Positions 17,681-26,265 are shown, counted from the stretch's first letter. The stretch is DNA of 56,697 nt from Longimicrobium sp. (GCA_036377595.1 DASUYB010000093.1:1-56697), one strand, 5' to 3'. Translations and numbers: made by a program. Notes: generated by a model not told the origin, from the letters alone.

Positions 17681-18031
17681 ATGGAGATGGCCATCCCGAT
17701 CCTCCCCGCGGACGACCTCCGCGTCGCCCGGGAGTTCTACGTCGACGGGCTGGGGTTCGCCGTGCGCTTCGAGGCGACGGAGGACGGCAGGACGGGCCTG
17801 CTCGGGCTGGCGCGCGGCACGATCCGGCTGACGATCGACGCGCCGATGAGCGGGCACGGGCGCGAGGCGTGCGTGTCGCTCGAAGTCGAGAGCGCGGACC
17901 GGTATTACGACGAATGGCGGGAGCGCGTCGCGATCCGGCGACCGCCGAAGGACGAGCCGTGGGGCGCGCGTACGTTCGACGTGCTCGATCCGTCCGGGAA
18001 CACGCTGTTCATCATCGGGCCCGTATCGTGA
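17681..18031 (+). CDS. VOC superfamily (glyoxalase-like) protein
   Basis: The 116-residue protein has a complete single VOC module: AIPILPADDLRVAREFYVDGLGF at the start, IDAPMSGHGREACVSLEVES in the middle, and the closing DPSGNTLFIIGP. The fold is shared by glyoxalases, dioxygenases and drug-binding resistance proteins. The start at ATG 17681 follows a GGAGG site (17669-17675 region); further upstream sequence in frame is not conserved. The sequence resembles bleomycin-binding type members, but no substrate can be assigned. Confidence 0.85.
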   Translation: MEMAIPILPADDLRVAREFYVDGLGFAVRFEATEDGRTGLLGLARGTIRLTIDAPMSGHGREACVSLEVESADRYYDEWRERVAIRRPPKDEPWGARTFDVLDPSGNTLFIIGPVS

Positions 18032-18093
18032 CGGATGAGAATGGCGCGCCGGCGGTTCGCGCGGGCGGAGCGATCCTTCCGCATTGCTGATCG

Positions 18094-19053
18094 ATGAGAG
18101 TTGCGTACCGAGCAGGCGCGGCACTCCTGTTCTCTCTGACAGTGACAGCCGGCGAGCCCCGGCCGTGCACGGCGCAGGCTCCATGGCAGCCGTCGCCGGG
18201 GCATGCCCAGGTGCGGATCTGGCCGGGTGAGCCGCCCGGCGCGCGGCCAGCCGCGGGCCGAGAGGAGTCCGGGACGGTCGTGGACGACGCTGGCAAGCCG
18301 CGGCTCGTCGGCGGCAGGCCGTGGATCTATGTCGCCAAGGTCTCGCAGCCCACGATCACCGTTTACCCGCCGCAGGGAAGGAACACCGGCGCCGCGGTCG
18401 TCGTGTTCCCCGGCGGCGGCTACAACGTGCTGGCCATCGATCTCGAGGGGACTGAGGCCTGTGACTGGCTGACGTCGAAGGGAATCACGTGCGTGCTGCT
18501 GAAATACCGTGTGCCGTGCGTGAAAACAGGACCGTATCGCGATTGCGCGACCGCGTTGCAGGACGCGCAGAGGGCGGTGGGACTGGTTCGCTTCCGGGCC
18601 GCGCAGTGGCATGTCGATCCGCGCAGGATCGGCGTGCTCGGCTTTTCGGCGGGTGGGCACATGGTCGCCGCGCTGAGCACGCACTTCGAGCGTCGCCTCT
18701 ACCCCGCGGTGGACGCGGCCGACCGGGTGAGCTGCCGGCCGGATTTCGCGGTGGCCCTCTATCCGGGACATCTCGCGGTCCCCGAAAGGAATTTCGCGCT
18801 GAACCCGGATATCCGGGTCACCGGCCGGACACCGCCTACTTTCCTGCTGCAGGCGCAGGACGATCCGGTGGATCCCGTGGAGAACTCGCTGGTCTACTAT
18901 TCAGCGCTGAGGCGGGCCGGGGTTCCGGCGGAGATGCATGTGTATGTCAAAGGCGGGCATGCATTCGGCCTGCGCCGCACGGAATCTCGCATCACGCGAT
19001 GGCCTCAACTCGTGGAGACGTGGCTCGGGGCCATCGGGATGATCTCGAATTAG
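18094..19053 (+). CDS. Secreted alpha/beta hydrolase (acetyl-esterase-like)
   Basis: The 319-residue protein has an N-terminal signal peptide (about residues 1-28, ending CTAQA). Its hydrolase core has the oxyanion segment VVFPGGGYNVLA, the nucleophile S185 in GFSAGG, an acidic residue at D256 or D257 in AQDDPVD, and H289 in KGGHAFG. This matches the carbohydrate-esterase-like hydrolases that deacetylate plant sugars or short-chain esters. It should act outside the cytoplasm. Its stop is followed by decayed gene fragments, so the 3' side is a recombination scar. The substrate is inferred only from family resemblance. Confidence 0.88.
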   Translation: MRVAYRAGAALLFSLTVTAGEPRPCTAQAPWQPSPGHAQVRIWPGEPPGARPAAGREESGTVVDDAGKPRLVGGRPWIYVAKVSQPTITVYPPQGRNTGAAVVVFPGGGYNVLAIDLEGTEACDWLTSKGITCVLLKYRVPCVKTGPYRDCATALQDAQRAVGLVRFRAAQWHVDPRRIGVLGFSAGGHMVAALSTHFERRLYPAVDAADRVSCRPDFAVALYPGHLAVPERNFALNPDIRVTGRTPPTFLLQAQDDPVDPVENSLVYYSALRRAGVPAEMHVYVKGGHAFGLRRTESRITRWPQLVETWLGAIGMISN

Positions 19054-19077
19054 CTCACGCTCTCGGCGACGACAGGC

Positions 19078-19172
19078 TTTTGCGCGCTCTTCGCGGATGC
19101 CGCTCCACAGGTTGCTGCCGCCGAAGATGGCGTCGGGGTTGACCATGTTCACCCGCACACCGATGGGCGCCC
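19078..19172 (-). pseudogene. Fragment of the aldolase/dehydrogenase gene
   Basis: This stretch is nearly identical to 21877-21975, inside the bifunctional aldolase/dehydrogenase gene. Read on the minus strand it gives GVRVNMVNPDAIFGGSNLW and GIREERAK, then loses homology on both sides. It is a dead duplicate of about 30 codons, in the same orientation as the full gene 2.7 kb away. Confidence 0.8.
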
Positions 19173-19187
19173 TCGATCGCCACGGCT

Positions 19188-19249
19188 CTGGGTGCCGGTG
19201 TTGAGGCGGATGAACACCTACATCGTCCGATTCAGCGCGATGGCATAGG
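19188..19249 (+). pseudogene. Fragment of a methyl-accepting protein C-terminus
   Basis: The segment matches 14576-14637, the last codons and stop region of the GAF/chemoreceptor gene ([11 protein letters not shown] there, RMNTYIVRFSA here). It has scattered substitutions and no upstream reading frame. It lies directly beside the aldolase/dehydrogenase fragment, and together they fill the gap after the hydrolase gene. The rest of 19250-19431 shows no feature beyond the ribosome site of the next gene. Confidence 0.7.
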
Positions 19250-19431
19250 CGCTGAATGCATCGGATCTCCCATGGAACCGGACATCGCGTGCCGTCGGAC
19301 GGCACTGCTGAGACATAAAATTCTTGACGCGTAACGGTTTCTTCGCCTATCCATTTCAGAGCGCGGCTTCGTGCCCGATTTCCCGTTCGTTCCATAGCAG
19401 GTCACCATTTTCCCCAGACCGGAGGTGCGCC

Positions 19432-20457
19432 ATGCCCGTCGAAGTCTACTCGACCGATACGGATTCCGGTGTGATTTCGGTTGTCACACCCGTGAACGGA
19501 TCGTTTGAATCTGTTGCGCAGATTCCGATCGGAAACGCGCCCCGCGGGGCCGTGAAGTTCACGAAGGACGGTCGGGGATTCGTCTCGAATTGTGGTGGAG
19601 ACACCGTCTCGGAGATCGACGTGCTGACTCACCGCGAAACCGCGAGGATCAAGGTCGGCCCGGCTCCGCGCGGGCTCGGAGTGGTGCCTGGAGATCGCTA
19701 CGCACTGGTCTCGAACTCGGGTGCGAATACCATCTCCATCGTCGACCTGGGTTCACGACAGGAGGTGCGCCAAGTCGCGACCGGACGAGACCCACGCCAC
19801 ATGGCGATCAGCGCCGATGGCCGTCATGCGTATGTGGCGGTATGGGGCTCTCACTACGTGGCGAAGCTGGACCTCACCGGGCTGGCAGAGGGCAGGCCTG
19901 AGGAGGTGCGCGAGGTGGCGCGGATTCCCGTCGGGCACGACAGACATCCCTACAGCGTGGCGCTGCACCCGGCGCGCAAGGAACTCTACGTGGCGAGTAC
20001 CCGCTCGAAGCTTCTCTCCATCATCGACACTACCAAGGGCGCGGTGGAGGCGGAGATCGACCTGGAGAGCGTCGGTGCGCGCGCTGTGGCATTCAGCAAG
20101 GACGGAGGGACGGCGTTCGTTACCATCGAAAACACATCGGAGGTGGTATTTGTGGATACCGTGCGGCGCAAGGTGGTAAACCGGATTCCCGTCGGCCCCG
20201 GCCCAAGAGGATTGGCGCTGGAGCCGCTGTCGAACACCCTCTACGTCAGTGCCTTCGCTCGCACCGGCGCCAGCGGCGGCCTCGCCTCGGTCCGGCCGGA
20301 GAATACCCTAACCGTGGTGAACCTGGCCCCGGTCGGGCGGTCGCTGGCCACGGCCGGTGCCGAGAAGAAGGTCAGGTACGACTTCGCGCCCGTGGCCCAA
20401 GGTTCGTGCAGCGTTGCCGTGCTCGATACCGACGGTCTCAGCGTCGAAGTGCGCTAG
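19432..20457 (+). CDS. YVTN-type beta-propeller protein
   Basis: The 341-residue protein is built of about six repeated blades with motifs such as RGAVKFTKDGRGFVSNCGGDTVSEIDV and RGLGVVPGDRYALVSNSGANTISIVD. This is the 40-residue YVTN/YncE repeat pattern. Such propellers bind partners or polymers. Most relatives are exported, yet ATG 19432 behind a GGAGG site gives no signal peptide; the longer frame from 19324 does not give a convincing one either. The reader should treat its location as unknown. It is flanked by gene debris upstream and an unknown gene downstream. Confidence 0.85.
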   Translation: MPVEVYSTDTDSGVISVVTPVNGSFESVAQIPIGNAPRGAVKFTKDGRGFVSNCGGDTVSEIDVLTHRETARIKVGPAPRGLGVVPGDRYALVSNSGANTISIVDLGSRQEVRQVATGRDPRHMAISADGRHAYVAVWGSHYVAKLDLTGLAEGRPEEVREVARIPVGHDRHPYSVALHPARKELYVASTRSKLLSIIDTTKGAVEAEIDLESVGARAVAFSKDGGTAFVTIENTSEVVFVDTVRRKVVNRIPVGPGPRGLALEPLSNTLYVSAFARTGASGGLASVRPENTLTVVNLAPVGRSLATAGAEKKVRYDFAPVAQGSCSVAVLDTDGLSVEVR

Positions 20458-20570
20458 CTCGCTGACGCCGCCGTTTCCAGGCGCGGAAGCTCATCTCGAT
20501 CTCACGCGTGATGGTGAATCGCATACGGTGTCCACAGCCTGGGCTGGAGTGACCGGTCCTTTTACGAACC

Positions 20571-21245
20571 ATGCGCATTGCGTTCACGCGGAAATACGAA
20601 TGGGCACTGCTGCCCGCCAAGCATCGGATCCCGCCGCCGCCCGACGAGTCCGCCATGTACGAGCGGAATTTCCGATGGGTACGCCAGCCGCGTCGCGCCG
20701 AGCGATGTGGACCCTGGCGCCTTGGCAGCGACCTGGGCTGGATCGTCCGCAGCCCGGTCGACATTTGCCTGACGCCGGTGCACGACGTGCAGGTGGCGGG
20801 GTTCGAGGGAGAGTTGACGGCGTTCTGGCAAGCCACGGGATTCGAAGAAGTGTGGCCCCGTCCTAATGGTGCAACCGCAGTGCGCCGCACGGGGTGGCTG
20901 CGCCTCTACGACATCGCTACCGAGGACGGGTGGAGGTCCATGTTCGTTCCCAATGGCGACGGCAGCGTCGAGTGGCATCTTGGGTGGGAGATGGAGTTTC
21001 CCGACACACACTTCGTCCTGGTGCTGCCCGCAGACGTACCGAGCGGGCTGGAGGTTCCCACAGGTGTGCTCAACCACCGCGCCGTGCAGCGACTGAACGC
21101 CGCAACGGGATTTTCGGTGGCCATCCGCCCGCACCGGACGGTGCGGCTCAAACGCGGACAGCCCTTTGCCCGGGTCGTGCTGCTCCATCCGGACAGCATC
21201 AAAGCGACCGCGGTGGAGGCGGGACCGGAGGAGGAGGGTGGATGA
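20571..21245 (+). CDS. Protein of unknown function coupled to a VOC gene
   Basis: The 224-residue protein is soluble, rich in tryptophan and aromatic residues (WALLPAKHRIPPPP, GWRSMFVPNGDGSVEWHLGWEMEFP). It ends with HRTVRLKRGQPFARVVLLHPDSIKA, which could be a beta-sandwich edge. It has no signal peptide or recognisable catalytic motif. Its stop overlaps the start of the following VOC gene in an ATGA overlap, so the two are translationally coupled and likely act together. I do not recognise the family. Confidence 0.7.
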   Translation: MRIAFTRKYEWALLPAKHRIPPPPDESAMYERNFRWVRQPRRAERCGPWRLGSDLGWIVRSPVDICLTPVHDVQVAGFEGELTAFWQATGFEEVWPRPNGATAVRRTGWLRLYDIATEDGWRSMFVPNGDGSVEWHLGWEMEFPDTHFVLVLPADVPSGLEVPTGVLNHRAVQRLNAATGFSVAIRPHRTVRLKRGQPFARVVLLHPDSIKATAVEAGPEEEGG

Positions 21246-21766
21246 GCCCTGACGGGATCCACCACATCGAGGTGAACGTGCTAAACCTGGCTCGATCGAC
21301 CGAGTTCTGGTCGTTCCTTCTCGGCGAACTGGGGTACGAGCCGTTTCAGGCCTGGGACGGAGGGAGGAGTTGGAAGCGGGGGACGGCCTACATCGTTTTC
21401 GTGCAGGTTGCACAGCGATTCACGAGCAGGTCCTTCCACCGCTCGGCGGTCGGGCTGAACCATCTGGCGTTCCACGGCGGGTCACGCGAACGGGTCGACG
21501 CTCTTGCCGAGCAGCTTCGGCGACGCGGTGTACCCATGCTGTATGACGACCGCTACCCGTTCGCCGGCGGCCGCGAACACTACGCCCTGTTCTGCGAGGA
21601 TCCCGATCGAATCAAGGTGGAGGTGGTTGCCACCCAAGCCTCGGAAGGCGACTTCCGGGCCGTGCCTTCGCAGGGTGAGACAATGGAGGATTTACCGCAC
21701 GAACGCCTCCCTGACCCCGCCATCCACCGCGATCATGGCGCCCGTCGTGCGCGAGGAGCGGTCTGA
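21242..21766 (+). CDS. VOC superfamily (glyoxalase-like) protein
   Basis: The 174-residue protein starts HHIEVNVLNLARSTEFWSFLLGELGYE and continues to NHLAFHGGSRERVDALAEQLRRRGV and HYALFCEDPDRIKVEVV. This is a VOC module with H, H and E metal-ligand candidates at the usual places. It begins at an ATGA overlap with the unknown gene upstream. The family usually ends soon after KVEVV; here about 35 more residues run on, and the last 75 bp overlap the 3' end of the convergent aldolase/dehydrogenase gene. The tail is probably not functional and may reflect loss of the original stop. Confidence 0.82.
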   Translation: MSPDGIHHIEVNVLNLARSTEFWSFLLGELGYEPFQAWDGGRSWKRGTAYIVFVQVAQRFTSRSFHRSAVGLNHLAFHGGSRERVDALAEQLRRRGVPMLYDDRYPFAGGREHYALFCEDPDRIKVEVVATQASEGDFRAVPSQGETMEDLPHERLPDPAIHRDHGARRARGAV

Positions 21767-23764
21767 GGCGAGGAAGAGGACGGCCTCGGCCACGTCCTCG
21801 GCGCGGACCTCGACTCCCAGCAACGTGCGGCCGCGGTAGACGGTCTCTAGCTTCTCCGGCTCCACACCGTAGGCCTTCGCGCGCTCCTCGCGGATGCCGC
21901 TCCACAGGTTGCTGCCGCCGAAGATGGCGTCGGGGTTGACCATGTTCACCCGCACGCCGATGGGCCCGCCCTCGATGGCCGCCACGCGCGCCAGCTGCGC
22001 CTCGGCGGCCTTCGACGCGCTGTAGGCCGCGAAGTCCTTCCCCGGCGCGGTGACGTTCTTGGTCGCCACGAAGACGATGGCGCCGCCGGTGCCCTGGGCG
22101 CGGAAGTGGCGCAGCGCGGCGCGGGTGACCAGGAAGTGCCCCGTCGCGTTCACCGCCAAGCTGCGCTCCCAATCCCCCAGTTCCAGCGACTCGATGGGCG
22201 CGCAGTGCGCCATCCCCGCGTTGGAGACCACGATGTCGACGCCGCCGAAGTCGAGCACGGCCTGCTCCAGCGCGTCGGCCACGTCGGCCTCGCGGGTGAC
22301 GTCGAGCCGATGGGCGACGGCCGTCCCCGCGCCCTCGCGCGCGGCGATGTCGTCGGCCACGGCCAGCGCGCCGTCGTCGTCGCGGTCGGTGACGACCACG
22401 TGCGCGCCGGCGGCGGCCAGGCGGTGCGCGATCGCCCGCCCCAGCCCGCTGGCCGCGCCGGTGACGAACGCCACGCGCCGCGCCAGCTCGCGCTCGGGCG
22501 GGGCGATGGTGAGCTTGTACAGCTCCAGCGGCCAGTACTCGGCGCCCCACTGCTCCTTCTCCGGCAGCGAGCGGTAGCCGCCCAGCGTCTCGGCGCCCGC
22601 GATGATGCCGATGGTGTGCAGGTAGATGTCGCGCGTGAGCCCGGCCGTCTTCGCGTCCTTCGCCGCAGTGAACATCCCCACGCCCGGGACGAGGACGATG
22701 CGCGGCGTGGATTCCTGCACCGCCTCGTCCGCCCGCCACCGCGCGACGTAATCCCCATACTGCTGGCGATACCGCTCCAGCGCCGAGGCGAAGTTCCGCG
22801 CGATGGCATCCACATCCCCCGGGTTATCTACATCTACCCAAAGGGGATGGACCTTCGTCGTGAGGATGTGGTCCGGCGTCGCCGCGCCCGCTGTGGACGC
22901 GGATCGCGCGCGCGGCGAGCCGACGAACGCCAGCACCTCGGGCGAGTCGGTGTGGCGGAGGATGACGCGCTTCTCGGCGGAGAGCGCGCCGCGGATCACC
23001 GGCGCCAGCGCGGCGGCGACGCGGCGGCGGTCGTCTGCATCCAGCGCGTACTTCGCATCCGCGACGAAGACGCTGCCGGGGTCGCGCGCGTCGACGTACC
23101 CTCGCGCGCGCTCCACGATCTCCATGTGCCGCTCGTAGGCCTCCTGCGGCGACGATCCCCACGTCACCAGCCCGTGGTTGAGCAGCACCAGCCCGGGCGC
23201 GTCGGGATGGGCCCGCACCGCGGCGCCGACCTCCTTCGACAGCAGGAAGCCGGGGCGGCGATAGGGGATGCGCAGCACGTCCGCACCCAGCGCGTCGTCG
23301 AGGACGGCGTTGGGATCGGGGGTGTTGATGAGCGCGAGGATGGCGTCGGCGTGCGAGTGGAAGACGGCCGCGGCGGGGATGAAGGCGTGCAGCAGCGTCT
23401 CGATGGACGGGCGCGGCGCGCGGGGATCGGTCAGCGTCCGCGCGAGGTAGTCCACCATCTCCTCGTCGCTCATGTCGCCGCGGGCGAAGAGGGGGAGGAC
23501 GTCGTCGAGCCGCACGCCCGAGAAGTCGGCGTGCTTCGCGTACGCCAGGTCGGAGCCGGAGCCCTTCACGCGCAGCACGGGGATGGGGCGCCCGAGCACG
23601 TCCGTCTCCTGCAGCTTGACGGAGGTGTTGCCGCCGCCCTTCAGCACCAGCGACGGGTCCGCGCCCAGCCGGCGCGACCACGCCACCAGCTCGTCCACGG
23701 CGTCGGCGGGCCCGGCGTACAGCGCGTTCGCGGGGAGGGCGATGGCGGATTCGGTGCTCGACAT
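21692..23764 (-). CDS. Bifunctional rhamnulose-1-phosphate aldolase/short-chain alcohol dehydrogenase
   Basis: The 690-residue fusion has a class II aldolase domain (about residues 20-420) and a Rossmann short-chain dehydrogenase domain (about 430-690). The aldolase has KGGGNTSVK, zinc histidines in HSHAD and a further histidine in NHGLVTWG. The dehydrogenase has TGAASGLG for NAD binding, SNAG and the catalytic Y-S-A-S-K. In known examples the enzyme splits rhamnulose-1-phosphate and oxidises lactaldehyde to lactate. No other rhamnose gene is nearby, so the pathway is incomplete in this window. It faces mtnA from the same strand, separated by repeats. Confidence 0.92.
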   Translation of the reverse strand: MSSTESAIALPANALYAGPADAVDELVAWSRRLGADPSLVLKGGGNTSVKLQETDVLGRPIPVLRVKGSGSDLAYAKHADFSGVRLDDVLPLFARGDMSDEEMVDYLARTLTDPRAPRPSIETLLHAFIPAAAVFHSHADAILALINTPDPNAVLDDALGADVLRIPYRRPGFLLSKEVGAAVRAHPDAPGLVLLNHGLVTWGSSPQEAYERHMEIVERARGYVDARDPGSVFVADAKYALDADDRRRVAAALAPVIRGALSAEKRVILRHTDSPEVLAFVGSPRARSASTAGAATPDHILTTKVHPLWVDVDNPGDVDAIARNFASALERYRQQYGDYVARWRADEAVQESTPRIVLVPGVGMFTAAKDAKTAGLTRDIYLHTIGIIAGAETLGGYRSLPEKEQWGAEYWPLELYKLTIAPPERELARRVAFVTGAASGLGRAIAHRLAAAGAHVVVTDRDDDGALAVADDIAAREGAGTAVAHRLDVTREADVADALEQAVLDFGGVDIVVSNAGMAHCAPIESLELGDWERSLAVNATGHFLVTRAALRHFRAQGTGGAIVFVATKNVTAPGKDFAAYSASKAAEAQLARVAAIEGGPIGVRVNMVNPDAIFGGSNLWSGIREERAKAYGVEPEKLETVYRGRTLLGVEVRAEDVAEAVLFLASDRSSRTTGAMIAVDGGVREAFVR

Positions 23765-23876
23765 GGGTGGGTTCGGGTCGGGTGCTCGCGTTGGGTGCTC
23801 GGGACTGCGTCGGGTGCGGGATACGTGTCGCGTGATGGAGTTCGGTCAATGCGAGGCGAGGGCGCTTGCGCTGCGG

Positions 23877-23945
23877 GGCCCTCTCCCTGGCGCTTCGCGC
23901 CTGTCCCTCCCCCAAAACCGACTGGGGGAGGGACCTGGGCTCGCT
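23877..23945. repeat. Family C hairpin repeat
   Basis: CCCTCTCCCTGGC is followed by GTCCCTCCCCCAAAACCGACTG and GGGGGAGGGAC, forming a hairpin with a T/A-rich loop. Similar elements lie at 48868, 50702, 51497 and 53985. Confidence 0.7.
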
Positions 23946-23988
23946 TCGCTCGCGGCTGGTCGGCGCACGGACCAGGCTGTTGCTCGTG

Positions 23989-24063
23989 CCGCGACTATAC
24001 ATCCCTCGGGCACCAGGGTTTGGTGCTGCATCAACTTACGGGGCAGCGCCCTCGGGATGACAT
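23989..24063. repeat. Partial family A repeat
   Basis: The segment carries ACTATACATCCCTCGGGCACC and GCGCCCTCGGGATGACAT. It matches the right half of family A with several substitutions. It fills the 23765-24130 gap together with a family C hairpin and a family B hairpin; no gene is seen there. Confidence 0.6.
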
Positions 24064-24089
24064 ATGCCGGGCGCACGGATGCCGCGGCC

Positions 24090-24140
24090 GCAGTCCGCGA
24101 AGCGGACTTTGTGCTGTTGTTGCCGCGAATTTATTCGCCC
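24090..24140. repeat. Family B double hairpin
   Basis: The element holds GCAGTCCGCGAAGCGGACTT followed by TTGTTGCCGCGAATTTATTCGCCC. Its GCGAATTTATTCGC half overlaps the end of mtnA and supplies that gene's stop codon. Other copies are at 25415, 25555, 26266, 31461 (partial), 48715 and 53617. Confidence 0.75.
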
Positions 24141-25216
24141 GGCACAAGCCCGGCCGCGGCCGGCTCGGCGGCGGTGGTCGCGGACGGGATCTCGTGGCGC
24201 TGCAGGATGCCGCGGTCGGTGATGTAGCCGGCGATCAGGCGCGCCGGCGTGGCGTCGAACGCGGGGTTGCGCGCGGACGAGCCGGGCGACGTCACCCGGA
24301 TGCGGCGGATGGTGCCGTGCTCGTCGGGGCCGCTCTGGAAGTGCACCTCGTCCTCCGCCCGCTCCTCGATCATCACGCTCGCCCCGTCGGGCGTGGCCGG
24401 GTCGAAGGTCGAGGGCGGCACGGCGACGTAGAAGGGGATGCCGAACTCGCGCGCGCACAGCGCCTTGGTGAGCGTGCCGATCTTGTTCACCGCGTCGCCG
24501 TTCGCCGCCACGCGGTCGGCGCCGGTGATGACGAGATCGACCTCGCCGCGGCTCATCAGCCACGCCGCCGCGTTGTCGGCGATCACCGTGTGCGAGATCC
24601 CCTCGCCGGACAGCTCCCATGCGGTGAGGCGGGCGCCCTGCGCGCGGGGGCGCGTCTCGTCCACCCACACGTGCGGGCGGCGGCCCCGCGCGGCAGCCAC
24701 GTAGACCGGCGCCAGCGCGGTGCCGTAGTCCACCGTCGCCAGCCAGCCCGCGTTGCAGTGCGTCAGCACCCGCGCGCCCTCGCCGATCAGCGCCGCGCCG
24801 TGCTCCCCGATGCGGCGGCAGCTTTCCACGCTCTCGTCCGCGAACGCCTGCGCCGCCGCCAGCGATGCCGCGGCGGGATCGACGGCGGACTCGGCGGCGC
24901 GCCAGGCGTGCTCGATCCCCGCGAACAGGTCGCGCGCCGTCGGCCGCGTGGCGGCGACGTGGTCGCGGGCCTCGCGCGCATACGGCCACGGGTCGCGCGC
25001 GGGCGCCTCGGCGAACGCCTGCGCCACCGCGAACGCGCCCGCCGCGCCGATGGCCGGCGCGCCGCGCACCACCATCTCGCGGATGGCGGCGGCGGTCTCG
25101 CGATGCGTGGGGCAGTCGACCAGCGCGAACTCGAACGGGAGGCGGTTCTGGTCGATCAGCCGCACCACGCCGCCCTCCATCCAGATCGTGCGGTACGGGA
25201 TGCCGTGGACGCGCAT
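24131..25216 (-). CDS. mtnA: S-methyl-5-thioribose-1-phosphate isomerase
   Basis: MtnA converts 5-methylthioribose-1-phosphate to the ribulose form in the methionine salvage pathway. The 361-residue protein has RGAPAIG (51-57), the catalytic cysteine C154 in THCNAG and the aspartate D234 in TGADRVAANGD, all as in the family. ATG 25216 was chosen because homology begins at residue 2; the frame continues upstream into repeats. The last codons lie inside a family B repeat, which provides the TAA stop after GLVPGE. No other methionine salvage gene is in the window. Confidence 0.95.
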   Translation of the reverse strand: MRVHGIPYRTIWMEGGVVRLIDQNRLPFEFALVDCPTHRETAAAIREMVVRGAPAIGAAGAFAVAQAFAEAPARDPWPYAREARDHVAATRPTARDLFAGIEHAWRAAESAVDPAAASLAAAQAFADESVESCRRIGEHGAALIGEGARVLTHCNAGWLATVDYGTALAPVYVAAARGRRPHVWVDETRPRAQGARLTAWELSGEGISHTVIADNAAAWLMSRGEVDLVITGADRVAANGDAVNKIGTLTKALCAREFGIPFYVAVPPSTFDPATPDGASVMIEERAEDEVHFQSGPDEHGTIRRIRVTSPGSSARNPAFDATPARLIAGYITDRGILQRHEIPSATTAAEPAAAGLVPGE

Positions 25217-25414
25217 CGGTCGCAAGTGCGGGGGAGAGGAACAGATGAGCCGAAAGGTGGTCAGGAACCGCACGCCACGCAACGGCCCCGGACGATGCTG
25301 CCGGTCCGGCGCGGGGGCAGGTGGGGCAGGGGACGATGCTGGTGGGACGTCGATCGGCCCCGTGCTGCCGGATGCGGTGTATCCGATCGTGGCGGATGCG
25401 TGTAAGTTGGCGGG

Positions 25415-25608
25415 GGCGAATGAATTCGCTGCAACAACCACACGAAGTCCCCCTGCGGGGACTACAGGATTCGGTGTTGACGGGGCTATCGCGATCGGAG
25501 CGGATTTCCTGAGAAGCCGGCCGCGAGCATCGAGATTTCGGCCCGACGAGATCTTGTAGTCCGCGAAGGCGGACTTCGTGTAGTTGTTGCCGCGAATTTA
25601 TTCGCCCG
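25415..25608. repeat. Two family B repeats in head-to-head arrangement
   Basis: One copy at 25415-25469 reads GGCGAATGAATTCGCTGC then CACGAAGTCC-CCCTGCGG-GGACT. The second at 25555-25608 is in the opposite orientation. They flank about 85 bp of unique sequence, like terminal inverted repeats of a small non-coding element. No gene is seen in 25217-25654. Confidence 0.75.
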
Positions 25609-25654
25609 GCCCAACCGGCGATCGCGGAAGAACGAATCCAGACGAGGACGATAG

Positions 25655-26191
25655 ATGGTGGATGCGCGGGAGACGGTGGTGCTGGTGGACGAGCGCGACC
25701 GCGAGGTGGGACAGGCGCCCAAGCTCGAGGCGCACGCGAGCGGGGCGCTGCATCGCGCGTTCAGCGTGTTCGTGCTGAACGCGCGCGGCGAGGTGCTGCT
25801 GCAGCGCCGCGCGGACGGCAAGTACCACTCGGGCGGGCTGTGGACGAACACCTGCTGCGGCCATCCGCGCCCCGGCGAGCCCGTGGCCCTGGCCGCGCGC
25901 CGCCGCCTGCGCGAGGAGATGGGCTTCGACTGCGCGCTGGCGCCCGCCGGCACGTTCGTCTACCGCGCCGAGGTCGGCGGGGGGATGATGGAGCACGAGT
26001 ACGACCACGTGTTCGTCGGCCGCCACGACGCGCCGCCCGACCCCGACGCCGCCGAGGCCAGCGAGTGGCGCTGGCAGCCGCCCCAGGCCGCGCTCGCCGA
26101 GGCCGAGGCGCACCCCGAGCGCTTCACCCCCTGGTTCGCCCTTGCCCTCCGCCAGCTGATCGGCCGCCAGGACGAGGAGCAGGCGGCGTAG
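25655..26191 (+). CDS. idi: Isopentenyl-diphosphate delta-isomerase (type 1)
   Basis: Idi interconverts isopentenyl and dimethylallyl diphosphate for isoprenoid synthesis. The 178-residue length fits. The Nudix core is present, with the catalytic cysteine in NTCCGHP (C68), the glutamate E115 in HEYDHVF and the Nudix-like helix AARRRLREEMG. It stands alone, preceded by paired family B repeats and followed by a terminator, so it is a single-gene transcript. Confidence 0.95.
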   Translation: MVDARETVVLVDERDREVGQAPKLEAHASGALHRAFSVFVLNARGEVLLQRRADGKYHSGGLWTNTCCGHPRPGEPVALAARRRLREEMGFDCALAPAGTFVYRAEVGGGMMEHEYDHVFVGRHDAPPDPDAAEASEWRWQPPQAALAEAEAHPERFTPWFALALRQLIGRQDEEQAA

Positions 26192-26218
26192 ATCGACGGA
26201 AATATCACGCAGAGACGC

Positions 26219-26256
26219 GAGCCGCAGAGGAATCATCCCTGCGGCTCCGAGTTTTC
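26219..26256 (+). terminator. Rho-independent terminator of idi
   Basis: A 9-bp stem GAGCCGCAG/CTGCGGCTC with an 11-base loop is followed by CGAGTTTTC. It begins 28 bp after the idi stop. Confidence 0.75.
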
Positions 26257-26265
26257 TGCCCACGC

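Noticed and set aside
22106-25405. Open frame of 1099 codons on the plus strand
   Set aside because: It lies antisense to the aldolase/dehydrogenase and mtnA genes. Its protein is a string of H, R, V, D and Q typical of reverse-complement frames in GC-rich DNA.
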